Shown: piece by piece, positions 13,514-25,516 of the stretch
Layout of the letters: the number at the start of each line of letters is the position of its first letter
Position numbering within the stretch: position 1 is the stretch's first letter
From: Dactylellina haptotyla
Lineage: Eukaryota; Ascomycota; Orbiliomycetes; Orbiliales; Orbiliaceae
DNA length: 64,000 bases
Reading direction: 5' to 3'
Assembly (NCBI GenBank): GCA_031310005.1
Contig: CM062379.1
Coordinates: 5,270,001 to 5,334,000 of the forward strand
Made by a program: the position numbers and the translations under genes
Notes under the pieces: model-generated
Told to the model about the DNA's origin: nothing
The model's database searches: none
The model's input: the letters and a program-made list of their open reading frames with translations, nothing else

Positions 13514-15846
13514 CTATGCATCCGTCGGGGACATGTCTGTCTTGCTATCGTCAGGTACACCCGCCGTCTGAGCCGAGGTATCGGGCTGGTCAATTGACAT
13601 TCCTTTATCTAACTTGACGGCCGCTAATTCAGCCTCAACCTCTGCGAGCCTCAATGCGGTCTTGCTCAAACTGTCTTGCAGTTCCTTAATATATTCGATT
13701 GCAAGTTCGACCGTACTGGCCTTACTTCCCGGTTGTGCGTTAACCCCAGATTCGCCAGTTTTCTCTGGTGCTCTCCGGGGAAGAAGAGACGCAATCTCGG
13801 CCAGGGCGTTGTTGATCCGATTCCGCCTGCCTTGTTCGGCAATCTTATGCGAAGTACGTTTGTGCGTGAGGTTGGTGGCAAGGTGTTCGGGATACGAGAG
13901 ACCCAGTTGGCTATGGTTTCCAGAGACAATATGCTCGTAATTTGATTTCGAGGCAAGGATGAGTGCGGATTGGGATGCGGAAAGGCCTGTCACAAAAATC
14001 AAAAGAAAAGTTAGCAGATGCACAAGAAAGAAAAAAATCTGCTTCCCCCTGTATAAAAGATATACATAGGCAGGATGGGGGCAATATGCATGTCTCGGTG
14101 TCGTGTGGGTAAGTTCTTGAAGTGATTTGGGGGCATCTAATTCTCACCTTCAGGGAGTAGGGGTTTAATACTAGGAGATATTCGTGGCTGCAAAGCAGGG
14201 CTTGCGCTTATCGAACCTCGCTTCGAATGTCCTTTTGCGTCTTTTCGGGCCTTGAGACTTCCGGAAGGCGGGAGGCTCTCAGATCCCGCCGGTCTCGGCT
14301 CTATCATTGGGGATGAAATTGGGGTAGCATTCGCGGACGACCTCTGCACAGCCGATAGGCGTGGGGTCATCTGCTCATCCAGAGGTGTCGTGGACCCAGA
14401 TGACGGCCTCTTTTCAGGGATACTCGATACGATTGTCGCCCTCAATGATTCAGATGATCCCTTGGGAGCCAGGCCTTTCGGAATGTTCATCAGAGAAGCT
14501 GGAGTTGCGGGTTTTCCCTTAGCTTTCTGGGCTGGCAAAGGATCTATCTCCAGCGCCGCATTAGGAGTCGGTTGCGCTAGGCTCGGGACACTTGCTTCTT
14601 GATTCTGTTGTGCTGCCAGCATTGGTGATTTGCCATTTGGAGCAGGTGGTGGTGGCATCAAACTTTCCGATAGCGGCTCTGGAGATATCGAATCGGCCGA
14701 GGAACTGTCCCTACTGAATGGCACATGATGCTCCGATGGAATCTTCAAGGCACCTTTCCGCGAAGCTGGTGTTCTCGGTGACTGTGAGGCGATTTCTGCG
14801 ATAGCAGCATCAGTCAACTCGAGAGACGGTACTGGCGGGGCAGGTTTCCGTCTTCCGGGTTGTGGCTTCATACTTGGAGACTGGCGGACCACTCGAGCGG
14901 GCGTTCGCCCTGTTACAGACTTCCTTCTAGCAGTCTTCTTTGGATTCAAATTGCTCGACTCCGCCGGTTCGACTGGAGATTTCGGCAGTTTTCTTTGCAT
15001 ATATCCAAAGGCTTGGGCATCAAGGGCAGGCGATGTTAACGGGCTAAAGTAGGCACCGGATACACTATACTCTGGGACTCTAAACGACGTATCTAGCGGT
15101 GTAACGGCGGGAGACACTAAGGGAGTGAACATCATCTACATCAAATACAACATACGCACGTATCAGCAATCACGAAGAGGAGACAGAGAGAGCACTACGG
15201 GAGGAGCGGAGAAGACATCAGAGGCACTCACAGGATCACCACCCATGTTCTGATACATATTCCCGGACTCTAGAAAGCTAGACATGTTATGGGCACCAGC
15301 GTGCAGCTCGAGACTCGAGGGTGTCGGCGGTACTATCGCTCTGCCGTACATGCCCTGTTGTGAGTGCGGGTGTTCAAATACCGTCGCCAGACCCAGATTC
15401 TGGCCTCCCAGACTCTGCCGCTGGACCTGGAGGTGTTGCATGTGTTGAGGAGGCTGGGAGTTCGCCCCGTTGAAGCTCTGCTGTAGATTCGAGAAGTCCT
15501 CCATCGTGATATCCGCCGAAGCACCATTCTGTGACTGGCTCTGTTGCGCCTGGGTGTGCGGAGGTTGCTGCTGCTGCTGCGAGGGCGAGCCGTCGGCCTC
15601 CATTCCAAACTGGCTGAAGTTCAGACCGAAATCGCCCAAGTCGAGAAAGTCCGCAAAGTCCTCATCTCCGTTCGCCATGCCGTTGGGCCAGAGGGCCGCC
15701 GCCCCCTGGTTGACGTTACCACTCATGATGAAGCTCCGCTGGCTGACCGAAGGATTCAGCCCGCCGACGGTGGAGCTGCTGGTGTTTATCGGCGGCGGTT
15801 GTTGGGAATCAGGGCTCCTCCCGTGAGTTGTTGGATATAGAATCAT
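13514..15846 (-). CDS. PHO4/NUC-1/PalcA-type bHLH phosphate-response transcription factor
   Basis: This is a nuclear regulator of the phosphorus acquisition genes in the NUC-1/PalcA family. Exons on the minus strand are 15846-15232, 15135-14148 and about 13986-13514, giving about 691 residues. The basic region KRTSHKIAEQGRRNRINNAL has the His-Glu-Arg set that reads CACGTG/CACGTT E-boxes. A helix-loop-helix follows (ALAEIASLLP, a Pro/Gly loop, then SKASTVELAIEYIKELQ), and then a short leucine-containing coiled coil. The family's conserved block FTPLVSPAVTPLDTSFRVPE lies at the start of exon 2. The N-terminus is acidic and Gln-rich (DEDFADFLDLGDFGLNF, then a Q run), as in an activation region. 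Translation could instead start at Met 15726 (MSGN), because the first ATG follows a T-rich tract closely. The family is known to be controlled by a PHO80-PHO85-type kinase. Confidence 0.9.
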
Positions 15847-18800
15847 CAAACCAAACTACCAAGTTTTTTTTAGTTTTTTTTTTTTTTTTTTCTGATTTAG
15901 TTTTTTATCCAAGACTTTTTTCTTTTATCCTAATTTTCTCGGCTGGCTGTTAATAATAAAATGGTGTCTATGCTTTTTCTCGTCGCCGTCTAAAACTCAA
16001 ACAAAACTAGTCGGGTTTCTCCCGGGTGTTCAGAAGCTAGCAGAAACTAAAAGCCGCTATCTATGAGGTTGCAAAAATGACTCGGACTCGGAAAAATCAA
16101 TAGCTGAACGTCGAGCTTGTGGAAACTGTGTCGATTTCGAGCTGATATGATGTCTGAAAAAACGGTATGCGTGAATACGCACGAATAGTTGTCTTATAGC
16201 ACCAGAATAATAAATATGATGTAGTCCGGTGGCGTTTTTTGGGTGAGTTTCGTTAATTTGTTGGCGATAACGGACATCCACATTCCTCAGTGTTTAGCGA
16301 TAGGTAATTGCTGGGTTTCCGCTTCCAATTATCGAAATCTTGCAGCTGGCTGGCCGGACCGCAACCACCCAAACAGCCTGATGTTTGTGGGCCCGTGGCA
16401 GGAATGAAGAATTATGAAAGGTGAGGTGACAGTGGTGTTTTCAGGCCCGGGCGTTCACTTGTTGGTATGTGAGTTTCGATTTCTTTTGCCTTGGCCCCGT
16501 TCCCGAATATATGATGACAAGGTGTATACCACGGAAAAACTCGGTGTGTGTGTAGACGTAGGAGGGGAAAGAAGCAATGTCAACGGGTCGTTGAAGCCTT
16601 GGGGACCTGTATGGTGTGTCCTGGTCGTCTACCAATGAGAAGAGGAGTATTGGATAGATCGATCTTTAAGTTCGAGATCTTGTTTAGAGCAGAACAGGCA
16701 TGATCTAGAGAGGAAAGAGAGCAAGAAGGGATCGCGAAGTCGAAGGGGTCCCTCCGCTGGATATATGCATGTGGTTTATAAAAATGAGCGAAGGGAGAAA
16801 TATGAATAAGGCAGGAAACCGAAAAAATAAAAATAAAAAAACGAAATATGAAATCTGGCAGTGAAACTGAACCCTACAGCTAGGGATACTGGGTGGTTCG
16901 TCTCTTCTGTGCTTTTTCTTGGACAGGGCCGCCCCCGGGGCAGGTTATTCGGTTTTCATTTCTTATTCTAGCCTCTGGCAAGGCACGGGCGTTCCTGCTT
17001 TGTCTTTTTCTTCTTTTTCTCGTCCCCAGGTTGCAAGTTGAGTTTTTTCTTTCTTTCTTGTCTCTTGTCGGAGGAAATTCGTCGAATCGGAAAAAGGACG
17101 TTGGGAGCGGGGGCACTGTCCTTATTTGGGAGGCGAGCCCACAAAAGTATTATTATAGCGTACAAACGTGTCGAAGGCGCCCCCAAATTCCGGTTTCCAT
17201 TGCGTGAGAGTTTCCTCTGGCGCGAGCACAAAGGACGGGCTATCCTCAAATCCTCACCAAACCTTGAACCTGCATGTCACTAGCTTTAGCTGCCGCAAAT
17301 CAGTCATTCCATTTCATTATTCTCTGCTTCTAAGAAACCGAGAAAGGAATACTTAGTGCGAGACACTAACCACCTGTGTGCATGGGGGTAAAGACTCCCG
17401 CGTTTCGCCGAACCTGCTTCAACAAGCCTAGTCATTGCGGTTCAATTTCTTGTGCCTACCAGCAGGGTATGTTGTATGCGTATGTATTGAAATCGCAGGC
17501 TTCCTAAGCATCATCCTTCGCCTGATTTAGTCGAGCCTGGGAGTAGAGAATCCTAGACCCGGGTAGCATACGCTTGGCCTCACACAATTCTTGAAAGATG
17601 CTTCTACACCAAGATACCAACTTCTGATGACGATCATTGAGGGGGCCTGGAGGACGTAGAGCCAATCATTTAGCCGTCGAACAATGCAAGGTTCTATCTT
17701 TGCTTTTCGTGGCTCTCCCAGTGTGTAGCAAGCGACACGTCCATATCCAGACAAAGTGTCAAGGGTTTCGCGGGTCATCTGTCCCGTTCACACCCGTTGA
17801 TAACATCTTGATGTCACTTTGGGACCCTCGTCAACATGATAATCATCTACAGCAAGAAAAATATTGGGAACGAGAGCCCCACAGGTGGAGAGTGGCTGCA
17901 GACGGTTCAGTAGGCTGATAACTTTAAGCAGGCATCCGTGTCCCAAACGACGATAAAGTTGCAGCCCGTTGGCGTCCACACGCCATTTACAGAGTCGACG
18001 TTAATCGAAAGCAAAATAATCACCATTTAAATCAGCAATTATAAATCGACATTGATTTTAGCTTTCTAACAGCCGGCGCCATACTGAATTCATACCCTTG
18101 GCTATCGATATCTGCGGGAAACAAGACAGATCATAAGCAAGAGTCAAATTCCTGACTAGCCCCGGAAGATTCTCTTTGGAGTTCCTCCGTTAGTTTAGAT
18201 ATAAAATTTTAACGGCCAATACCCGTCCTAATGCGACCATAGATCTCAGTTGGTTTCCAGAACCAGCTCTGAGAATGTCAAGGACCATGACGTGCCAGCC
18301 TTGTGGTCCCGGGCCCGAAGCCCCGGAGTCCTCGGCCTTGTCGGCTCCGTGATGTGGCTGGTTAGACAAAATTTTCACACGCAAGCCGCAGTTATTGCGG
18401 GGCACTGCCACACCAATCTTCGAGATTCTGTGAGAAGCAGAGGACAATTCTGGGGCAATATCAAGCGAAATAACAGTGAGGAAATTTTTTCTCTGTGTCC
18501 CGAGCCGACGCCCTTATTGCGCTTTAAAATCTCAGACCCAAGTGCCTGGACCCAAAATGTCGGTGCCTGCTGGGCCTGCATATGAGCAATGTCACATTCT
18601 CACCTCCTTATGCTCGTCGCATTCGGTTTGCCAGTTACAAGCTCGTATCGCAAAAGAGAAAATGTTTCCTGCTGGAAATCGGGCAAAAGAGATAATCTCA
18701 TATCTCTGACTTAACGAGTAGAATTCTGAGAACAGGTGCCTGAGGGTTTACAAGGGGTTTAAGCTTACACACAAATACGCACAATATAGCATCCATTTCC

Positions 18801-21800
18801 TTGTCTGACAGCGTATTTTTACTTATTCGTTACCAGAATTTGCGATATACGGACCCGTATATGTGGGATATCAGCAAAGAGAAAGTTTGGGGGTCTATGT
18901 TCCAAAGCGAGGAAAGATTCAGAAAGCATTCTGGGGTTATCGTCATAAGATCCTAGTCTGTTCTGGCCATCGAGACCCGTCAGATGATTCGATTCATGAT
19001 CAAAGCGAGAGAGGATATTTGACGCGGCATGGCCATGGGGTAGCTCTGCAGGCTGCAGATGCGTACCTGGCAGCCTGCGATCATCAGAAGCAAAGAAAAG
19101 CTGGAGAACACTCTGTCGGGGCGTCCCAATGGCTGTCCAAGAAACGCCAAAGAATTCATTTCTTGGAATATGTCAATTGGCGGTTTCGCACCCCCATTTC
19201 TCGCCTACGAGCTCGGATCCATCCCATGGACCCAGGTTGATCAACATCTCATGCAGGTACCCTCGAGCAGAAGCCTGATAAGCTGGCTGGGGGGATGGAA
19301 TTGGCGAATTGGAAAACTCCGTCTGTTACTCACTAGCGATTCTAGCTAAGGAGCTGTTCCCTTTCATGCTTATCAGTAACATGAAGTGTGGAGGGTTGAG
19401 GAAATTCTAGGTTTCCACTCAGCCCCCCATCATCGTGCATGCGCAAAAGTTGCTGCCTTCAGAATTACACCTCACGATTTCCTGAAAATCAAAACGCCAT
19501 TGGACTGGAAACCGTTTAGCGTCAAATTTTGGCGAGAGGTCAGATGTTCAGAAGGTCGAAAAACTGTCGCCTTAGGGTTTCGTGGCATCCGTTCGATGGA
19601 AAGAAGAACCGACAGATCCATTTTGCCTGTTCTCGTGGTGGGTACAGTGAATTGAGGTCCTCATATACCTGTGACGCCTAGCGTTTGTGAGATTGGGGTT
19701 TTGTGTTGTGCCGAAGTCGGGGTGAAACTGCTGAGGAGAAGCTGGGGCAACTAAGGAGGTTGGTATCAGTCAGTGCGTTTTTGGTGCCATAGTGCGATAT
19801 TGCTGTGTTCTTGGAGCTCCGAGCCCACGATTATAAAGCGGATTTCAGGAATTTCATGTTTAGAATAATGGTTGCTGATACTTCTCTCTTACGATGTATC
19901 AATACCTGCGGCTTGGTCCTAACACACATTCTCGGCAGTATTTCGCCGTGGGTGTTAGTTCCAATCGGCAAGTTTCCTTGAGCGTCCTCTCAGGTCTCCT
20001 ATCGAAAGGGCGGGATATGAGTCTATACCCTCGATTGGCTGGTAACGAGACTGGCAGTCGATAACATAATGCTGCAACGTGATTCTCCAGGTCTTATCAG
20101 TATCTGCATATGCACGTGTACGTGCGACTGATCCGTTTACAACTCTGCAATATTGAGGCACCAACCCGAGAGTCGAGGCAGCCAAACAAATATTTACCAA
20201 CCTACATGTAGATGAGTTCAACGCCCTGGCCTACATTAGAAACCTATTGACCAAGCCGTTTCTTCTTTCGTATGTAATCAAAACCGGGTTAAGATACGTA
20301 TTGCAAGACTCTCAAGGAAAGGAATAACCCATAACGGCATAAACCGTGAAATACCACCACGGTACAATCCGCGGGTTACGTCACCACTGCTCATAGATTT
20401 AGAGTCAAGCATCTAAGAAGGGGAAAATTACATTTGAAACATACGGAACTTACAGAACCTAGAAAATATAATTGATGTCTTCTGTATGCTAGAAACCAAG
20501 TTCATAACCCGACTTGTTCTTGCTAGATTCTCAAATAGTGTTCAGGTGGTTAGTTGATTTCTCCAAGCTCTAGAGTGTAGATACATATTCGAGCAAGGTG
20601 CATGCAACCCAAGAACTTTTCCGGAAGCCCTTCCTCGAGGCTAGGAATTCCTAGTGTCGGACTGACACAGACCAACCGTCCAGCATTGCCGTATGCACTC
20701 CTCCGCCCGCCATTGGTCATCTGTTTTAAAGGGCTTGTAGGGTCGTGCACACTGCAATAATGGCGCATATTACGTACCGTACGCCTTTCGCAACACCGTG
20801 CGGAGGTCCTACTCCTACTGGGGCAGCACAGATCAGAAATTGGTTAATGCCGGTAATTTTCTGGGTGAAAGGCGTATATATGCACATTGAGTTTAGCCAT
20901 ATGTTTAAAAGTTGGATTTTGACTATTCGCGGCTGTTCCGTCCGAGAGTTTGGGGTGTCGATTTGATCACGAGGAGTCATCCTTCTCCTAAGCTAAAGAA
21001 GCCCATCCTAATGAACGGCTTGAAGTTCGAAATTGAATCACGGCTGGCTAGGAATTTGCTTCCTCCTTTAATCCACCGATGGCTCCCATTTGGGCATTGG
21101 ATCTACAAAGAAGATTTGAGAGATTGGGTTAGTCAATGCAGGATAGCGGGCTATTGTGCACAGCGGGCTGCATGTCGGTTCTTTTCCGTTACTTGTTTTC
21201 CACGTGGGGCTGGCCCTTGCTTTAATCTCATTCTCGACTGGATCAGAGACAAAGATGGACTTCTACCAAACCAGAAAGCAGAGAAAAACGTGGGCTGCAT
21301 GACATCTGGTCCGCTTATGCCTCACCTTATTTTTCTGTCTCCCTGGCAATCTTTTTTGACACGCAAAAATGTTTCTGGGGTTAATATTATCACGGAGTCC
21401 ACCTCCCTATTTTTGGAATCTCAAGGATATCATCATTATCAGCCGTAGCTGTAACGAAAATGGCTTGAAAGGTTGGATTCTCTGTGTTACATGTCTAGAG
21501 GAAATTATTTGCGTGATGGAGCCGGTCCACCTGCCCTTGTGGACCGGGGCTCGTATCGAAATTTTTTTTGGACGGGTGACAGCTCGAGCTCCCATTCGGA
21601 GCATAGTCGCATGAATTTGCGGAGCGAGGTTGACTCTGATATGATAGTCGAGTGTTTCCATACGTCCTAAAGCGGACCCATCCGTTAATATCACAATTCT
21701 GCGGGTTCTAATTTATCGCAACCACCACGACTACACCGACCGAGATAATTAAACCCGCGAAAATCACTGCTTTTCTCGTCGTTGTCGGTAGCCCGCTCGG

Positions 21801-22618
21801 TAATCCTTTTCGTCCAACCTCTGGTTTTTCGTAGCGTGGCAATATACTTTCGTACTTAACCATGAACTGAGTGAAACTCTTTCAATATCGACGGCGCTCA
21901 GACCGCTGGAGAAGGTTCTCCCATCCTTGTCGGACACCTTGTCGGTCAGCTTTTCGGATGGTGGTGTGGGTTAAACAAGCACCAATGTCAAGAGAGAACG
22001 AAGCCGCCCACTCCCTGGCATTTGCTTGCTTGCATCCTCTTCTTCCAACTCGCCTTTTAACCTTTTTAACAATGCAGGTAATCAATGCCACGTTCCAGAC
22101 GGTAATTTTGGCACTGCAAACCGAGCTCGCATGTGGACGCCATGTGGTATGGTCCCAAAACGCCCCTCTCGCTGTTTCATCATCATGGTTAGCCCCGGTT
22201 TGCCCATTTCCTTTCTCCCAATGTTGATGTGTCCTGCGACGACTCAGCCGGCCTAGTGTATTCGGAAATCCACGTTATTTTGGATTGGTCCTTTTTTTTG
22301 GCACCCCTAATCATCCGGCTAGGCTTGTGCAATCTGTGGGTGTGCAGCGAAGGTTTATATTTGTCTTGGGCCCCAGCCCAGCTTCCTGGCCCTTTTGTTT
22401 AAAAAAACTCCTTCACCTTCCTTCCCATTACATCTTGGGTCTGTTTTTATTCCTCGTAGCTCAACGTAAATCGTAATCATCGACCATATCGATCCGAACT
22501 ACCCGATAATAGCACTGCGAAATTGCGCGATTCCGTCCTCCGAATCGACAAACCCTCAAACCTTAAGGATAAAAGATTGTTTGACACAGTCACGGTACCG
22601 ACCTACCAAGAACACACA
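15847..22618. other. 6.8-kb gene desert
   Basis: Long interval without a supported gene. The first kilobase, with an A/T-homopolymer tract at 15867-15891, is the likely leader and promoter of the bHLH gene. From about 22030 to 22600 the pyrimidine-rich plus strand looks like the promoter and leader of the small gene at 22619. The middle contains only short overlapping open frames with odd composition. The longest is 178 codons (20912-21448) and has no motif I recognise. I could not see transposon ends or reverse-transcriptase or transposase motifs. Confidence 0.5.
15867..15891. repeat. poly(T) tract on the plus strand
   Basis: Two T-runs separated by an A lie just upstream of the first ATG of the minus-strand bHLH gene, so they are A-runs in its leader or promoter. 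Such poly(dA:dT) tracts commonly exclude nucleosomes in fungal promoters. That role is inferred here. Confidence 0.6.
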
Positions 22619-23143
22619 ATGACTTCCTTGGACTCTGACCGCCCAATCCTCGCTGTAAGGAACCCACCCCTTTTTCGTCGGCGTCTAAAGTTATACAAAC
22701 GACACACTCGCTGCTTCCGCGATCATGTCTTTTCCGTTGTGTTGTTTGTAAACACTGGAGGATTCTCCCTGTTCACTCATGACACTTTGATTTACTGGCT
22801 TCCATATTTGTGATTTATCGTGAAAATTTACTGATCTGGTCTATTGCGATTTAATTAGATGTCCGAGAAGGCAAAGCGACGGGCTTCCACCCTTTCCGCA
22901 GTGTCGAGCGGTGCTACTTCCATCACTCCCTCTCAATACAGCCGTGAAGCTGGCATCCTCGAAATCACCAACGGCTTTCACAGGCTCGATGTCCCACGTC
23001 TCCAGGAACAACGATTCGTCTTGACTGAGAGGAAAGGTGGCGAATTGGGCAAGCTTGCTTTGGGCGCAAAGCTTGAACGGGCTTTGGGCCGGAGAATGAC
23101 GGGACAAGATGCCGTCTTCAGGAAGAAGAAAGCCCCCCAGTAA
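22619..23143 (+). CDS. small uncharacterised two-exon protein
   Basis: Exon 1 (22619-22654) codes for MTSLDSDRPILA and exon 2 (22859-23143) for 94 residues, in phase 0, giving 106 residues in total. The 204-nt intron has GTAAGG and TTAG ends. Exon 2 itself begins with ATG immediately after the acceptor, so translation from either start gives nearly the same protein. The chain is basic and has no signal peptide or membrane segment. A Ser/Thr-rich N-terminal part (KRRASTLSAVSSGATS) is followed by a helical, charged part with LTERKGGELGKLALGAKLER. The clean splicing and sensible composition support a real gene, and I think similar small proteins exist in other ascomycetes, but I can assign no function. 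Confidence 0.7.
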
Positions 23144-25325
23144 ACTACCTATAGTGCCATTATTGGGACTCTCTTGAGGGGAACGAGTATGAAAAAGAAA
23201 AAGGAGATATGCCGATACCAACGGAATCAGCGATATGCCGACAGAGTCCGGTACTCTTTTCGGTATTGTGAACACACCTTTCGCCCCGGGGGAATCTAGG
23301 CTTGAGATACACCGTGGTATTAAGTTTATCGCCTGCCACGTTGACACCTGAAAGTCTGTTGTTTCTCAGGTACCAAAGGTTAATTTGTTATGGTTTGGGG
23401 TTATCTGCATGCTCGGGGTCTCTACACTTTCCGGTTTTGGGTATTTGATTAATCTGTCCGTGTGGACTATACGTTTTCCCTTTGTCACTGTCATCCATTT
23501 CTGTCTTTCTTTGCTCGCAGCCAGGTCTCTCGTATACATCATGTCACGGTTAAGCTTTTGCATTTTTAATTTTTTTATCTGGTGTGCACTTGGGGCTTTG
23601 TACGTGTCTTTGTTTTCCGGCTTTGTTATTTACTTTTAAGGAGGCTCTCGCCGTAGTAGAAACGAACATTCTTTTTTACTCCACTCTTCCATCATGGACC
23701 TACTGTTTTCGGAGTGGTATCTGTTTAGGGCTTAGATTGCTGTTCGGGAGGCCTTACATTGTGCCTGTCGGTTTGTTAGATTGTCGTCACCCGAGTGTCA
23801 TGTCATGCATGCTATACAACAAAACGGTTCTGAAAGGGGCGACTGACCGTCCTACGGTCCTGTCCTCTGAGACACCATAGTATTCTGAATAGGAGGGACA
23901 CATCGTGCATAGGTTGATTCGAAAATCTACGCAGGGTTTTTACCTATTATATAGTGCTGAATTGGGACAACAAAATGAGAGGTGATTTCTTGAACAAACC
24001 GGTAGCCAATTATATTTCCCTTCTAGTATCAATATTTAAAATCCCCAAACCGTCGAAGTGCGGTGTCATTGCTGCATCAACGGACCGACCCTTGGCTTTG
24101 GCTTAGTGCACCGGTCTTGCACCAGTCTCGAGCATTTCGGACTAGAGCGTTTCTTGTCGAGCTCGCTCTCCTAGCTGGCCGCTGGGGGGATTTTGGAAGA
24201 CTTATTTATGCCGCAGAGCTGAGTTTTAATGCCACTGCTATAGGCAATTGGAGAAAAGGCCCCGGGAAGTTGCGTATCGATAAGCTTATCCACGCAGGCT
24301 GGCCTACGGATGGTAACCGGATGTCCCGCAACCAGGCTTGCTCCACTGTGGGAGGTTTACTATAATAATCAAGCGTGGTTACGGTAATATATACACGAAT
24401 GCGAATATATACAGAGCAAACCCTCTTTTTTTTTCCAGAGACGAGCGATCTGATTTGTGGTAAGCATTGGAGACAAACCCTACATTCTCGACTGTGCCGA
24501 CCAGCCATACCAAGAGCTCGGAAGGGCGCATGCTCCTCACCGCGAAGGAAAGGAAAGTCGAGGCCGGCCGCACACGCGGACACAGGAACAAAGAATGAGT
24601 CGCAACTAGGGCCCTTTGTTTCCGCGCCCGCCTTTGAGAGCGACAGCCAAAGAGCGAAGGACTCAGGCCGGATAACCGTCGATACGCTCCCTCCTCTCGA
24701 AGAAGCGGCCCTGGTAGAGTTGCGAGGACGGCGTGCTGGTGTTTGTCCGGGTTAGCTCAACACGGCACACATTTAATTTTTAATTTTTAATTTTTTTTTC
24801 CCTGCCCTTCCAATTGACTTTGGAATTCTTCCCTCATAATTTTTTGTGCCTGAACCTCCTCCACAAAACCAACATCAACATCAACCAGACAACCGCTCCC
24901 ACTCCATCCTCCTCCTCCGTCACCAATCACAATCTCCATCACCTCCACCGCGTCTTCGCCTTCACCAAGCACCATCCCCCATCCTCAGAGCCTCTGAAGC
25001 ATTCTTCTGCTCTTAGACCCCGTTTTTCCCTTTGTCTCTGTACAAAACCGCTCCCGCCTTTTGCCTGCGACCCTTCGTTCTTGTCCTCTTGCTACTTTCG
25101 TCATCTGCCATTTTCATCAGTTAAACGGCAGATCCACGTTTTTTCTTCTTTATATTTATACGCCCGTTCACCCGATACGGACTCTTTCCTTCTGTCATTA
25201 TCATCTAGCGCTTTACGCGAAGGATCGATATTCGAATTTCGTTCATCTTGCTCGGTTTGTCTTGGTCTGTTTTGACATCTTTAATTCCTTATACACCTCC
25301 CCCCAGTTTCGTTCCGTTATCAACA
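23144..25325. other. gene-free interval between the small gene and the G3BP-like gene
   Basis: No supported gene. The segment from about 24800 to 25325 is strongly pyrimidine-rich and includes a TTTTTAA tandem run at 24772-24799. It is probably the core promoter and 5' leader of the NTF2-RRM gene whose leader intron begins at 25326. Confidence 0.5.
24772..24799. repeat. short TTTTTAA tandem repeat and T-run
   Basis: About three copies of a TTTAATT-type unit end in a run of nine T residues, upstream of the leader of the G3BP-like gene. This is a low-complexity promoter-type AT tract with no specific function assigned. Confidence 0.55.
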
Positions 25326-25426
25326 GTAAGTTTTAATATTTCCTTGGATTAATATGCCTGTGCCTCTAAAACCTGGCTGGTACGTGATCCCGCTGAGATG
25401 GAAGGTGTACTAACGATCGTCAATAG
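25326..25426 (+). other. probable 5'-UTR intron of the G3BP-like gene
   Basis: A canonical GTAAGT donor at 25326, a perfect TACTAAC branch site at 25408-25414 and a CAATAG acceptor ending at 25426 define a 101-nt intron, 90 bases upstream of the ATG at 25517. The branch-to-acceptor distance fits other introns in this window. It lies wholly in the leader and therefore does not alter the protein. Leader introns often enhance expression in fungi. That role is an inference here. Confidence 0.7.
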
Positions 25427-25516
25427 TAACTATCCCGATTACAAACCTAAGAATATACCACCAGCCCTCGAATACATTGCAAGTTAATTCTTATCAAACT
25501 TTTCCAATAACCAACC

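Noticed and set aside
20912-21448. 178-codon plus-strand open frame in the gene desert
   Set aside because: No domain, no good start context, no splicing support. Chance length in this interval.
24814-25275. 153-codon plus-strand open frame upstream of the G3BP-like gene
   Set aside because: It is the pyrimidine-rich leader read as protein and is interrupted by the proposed leader intron region.
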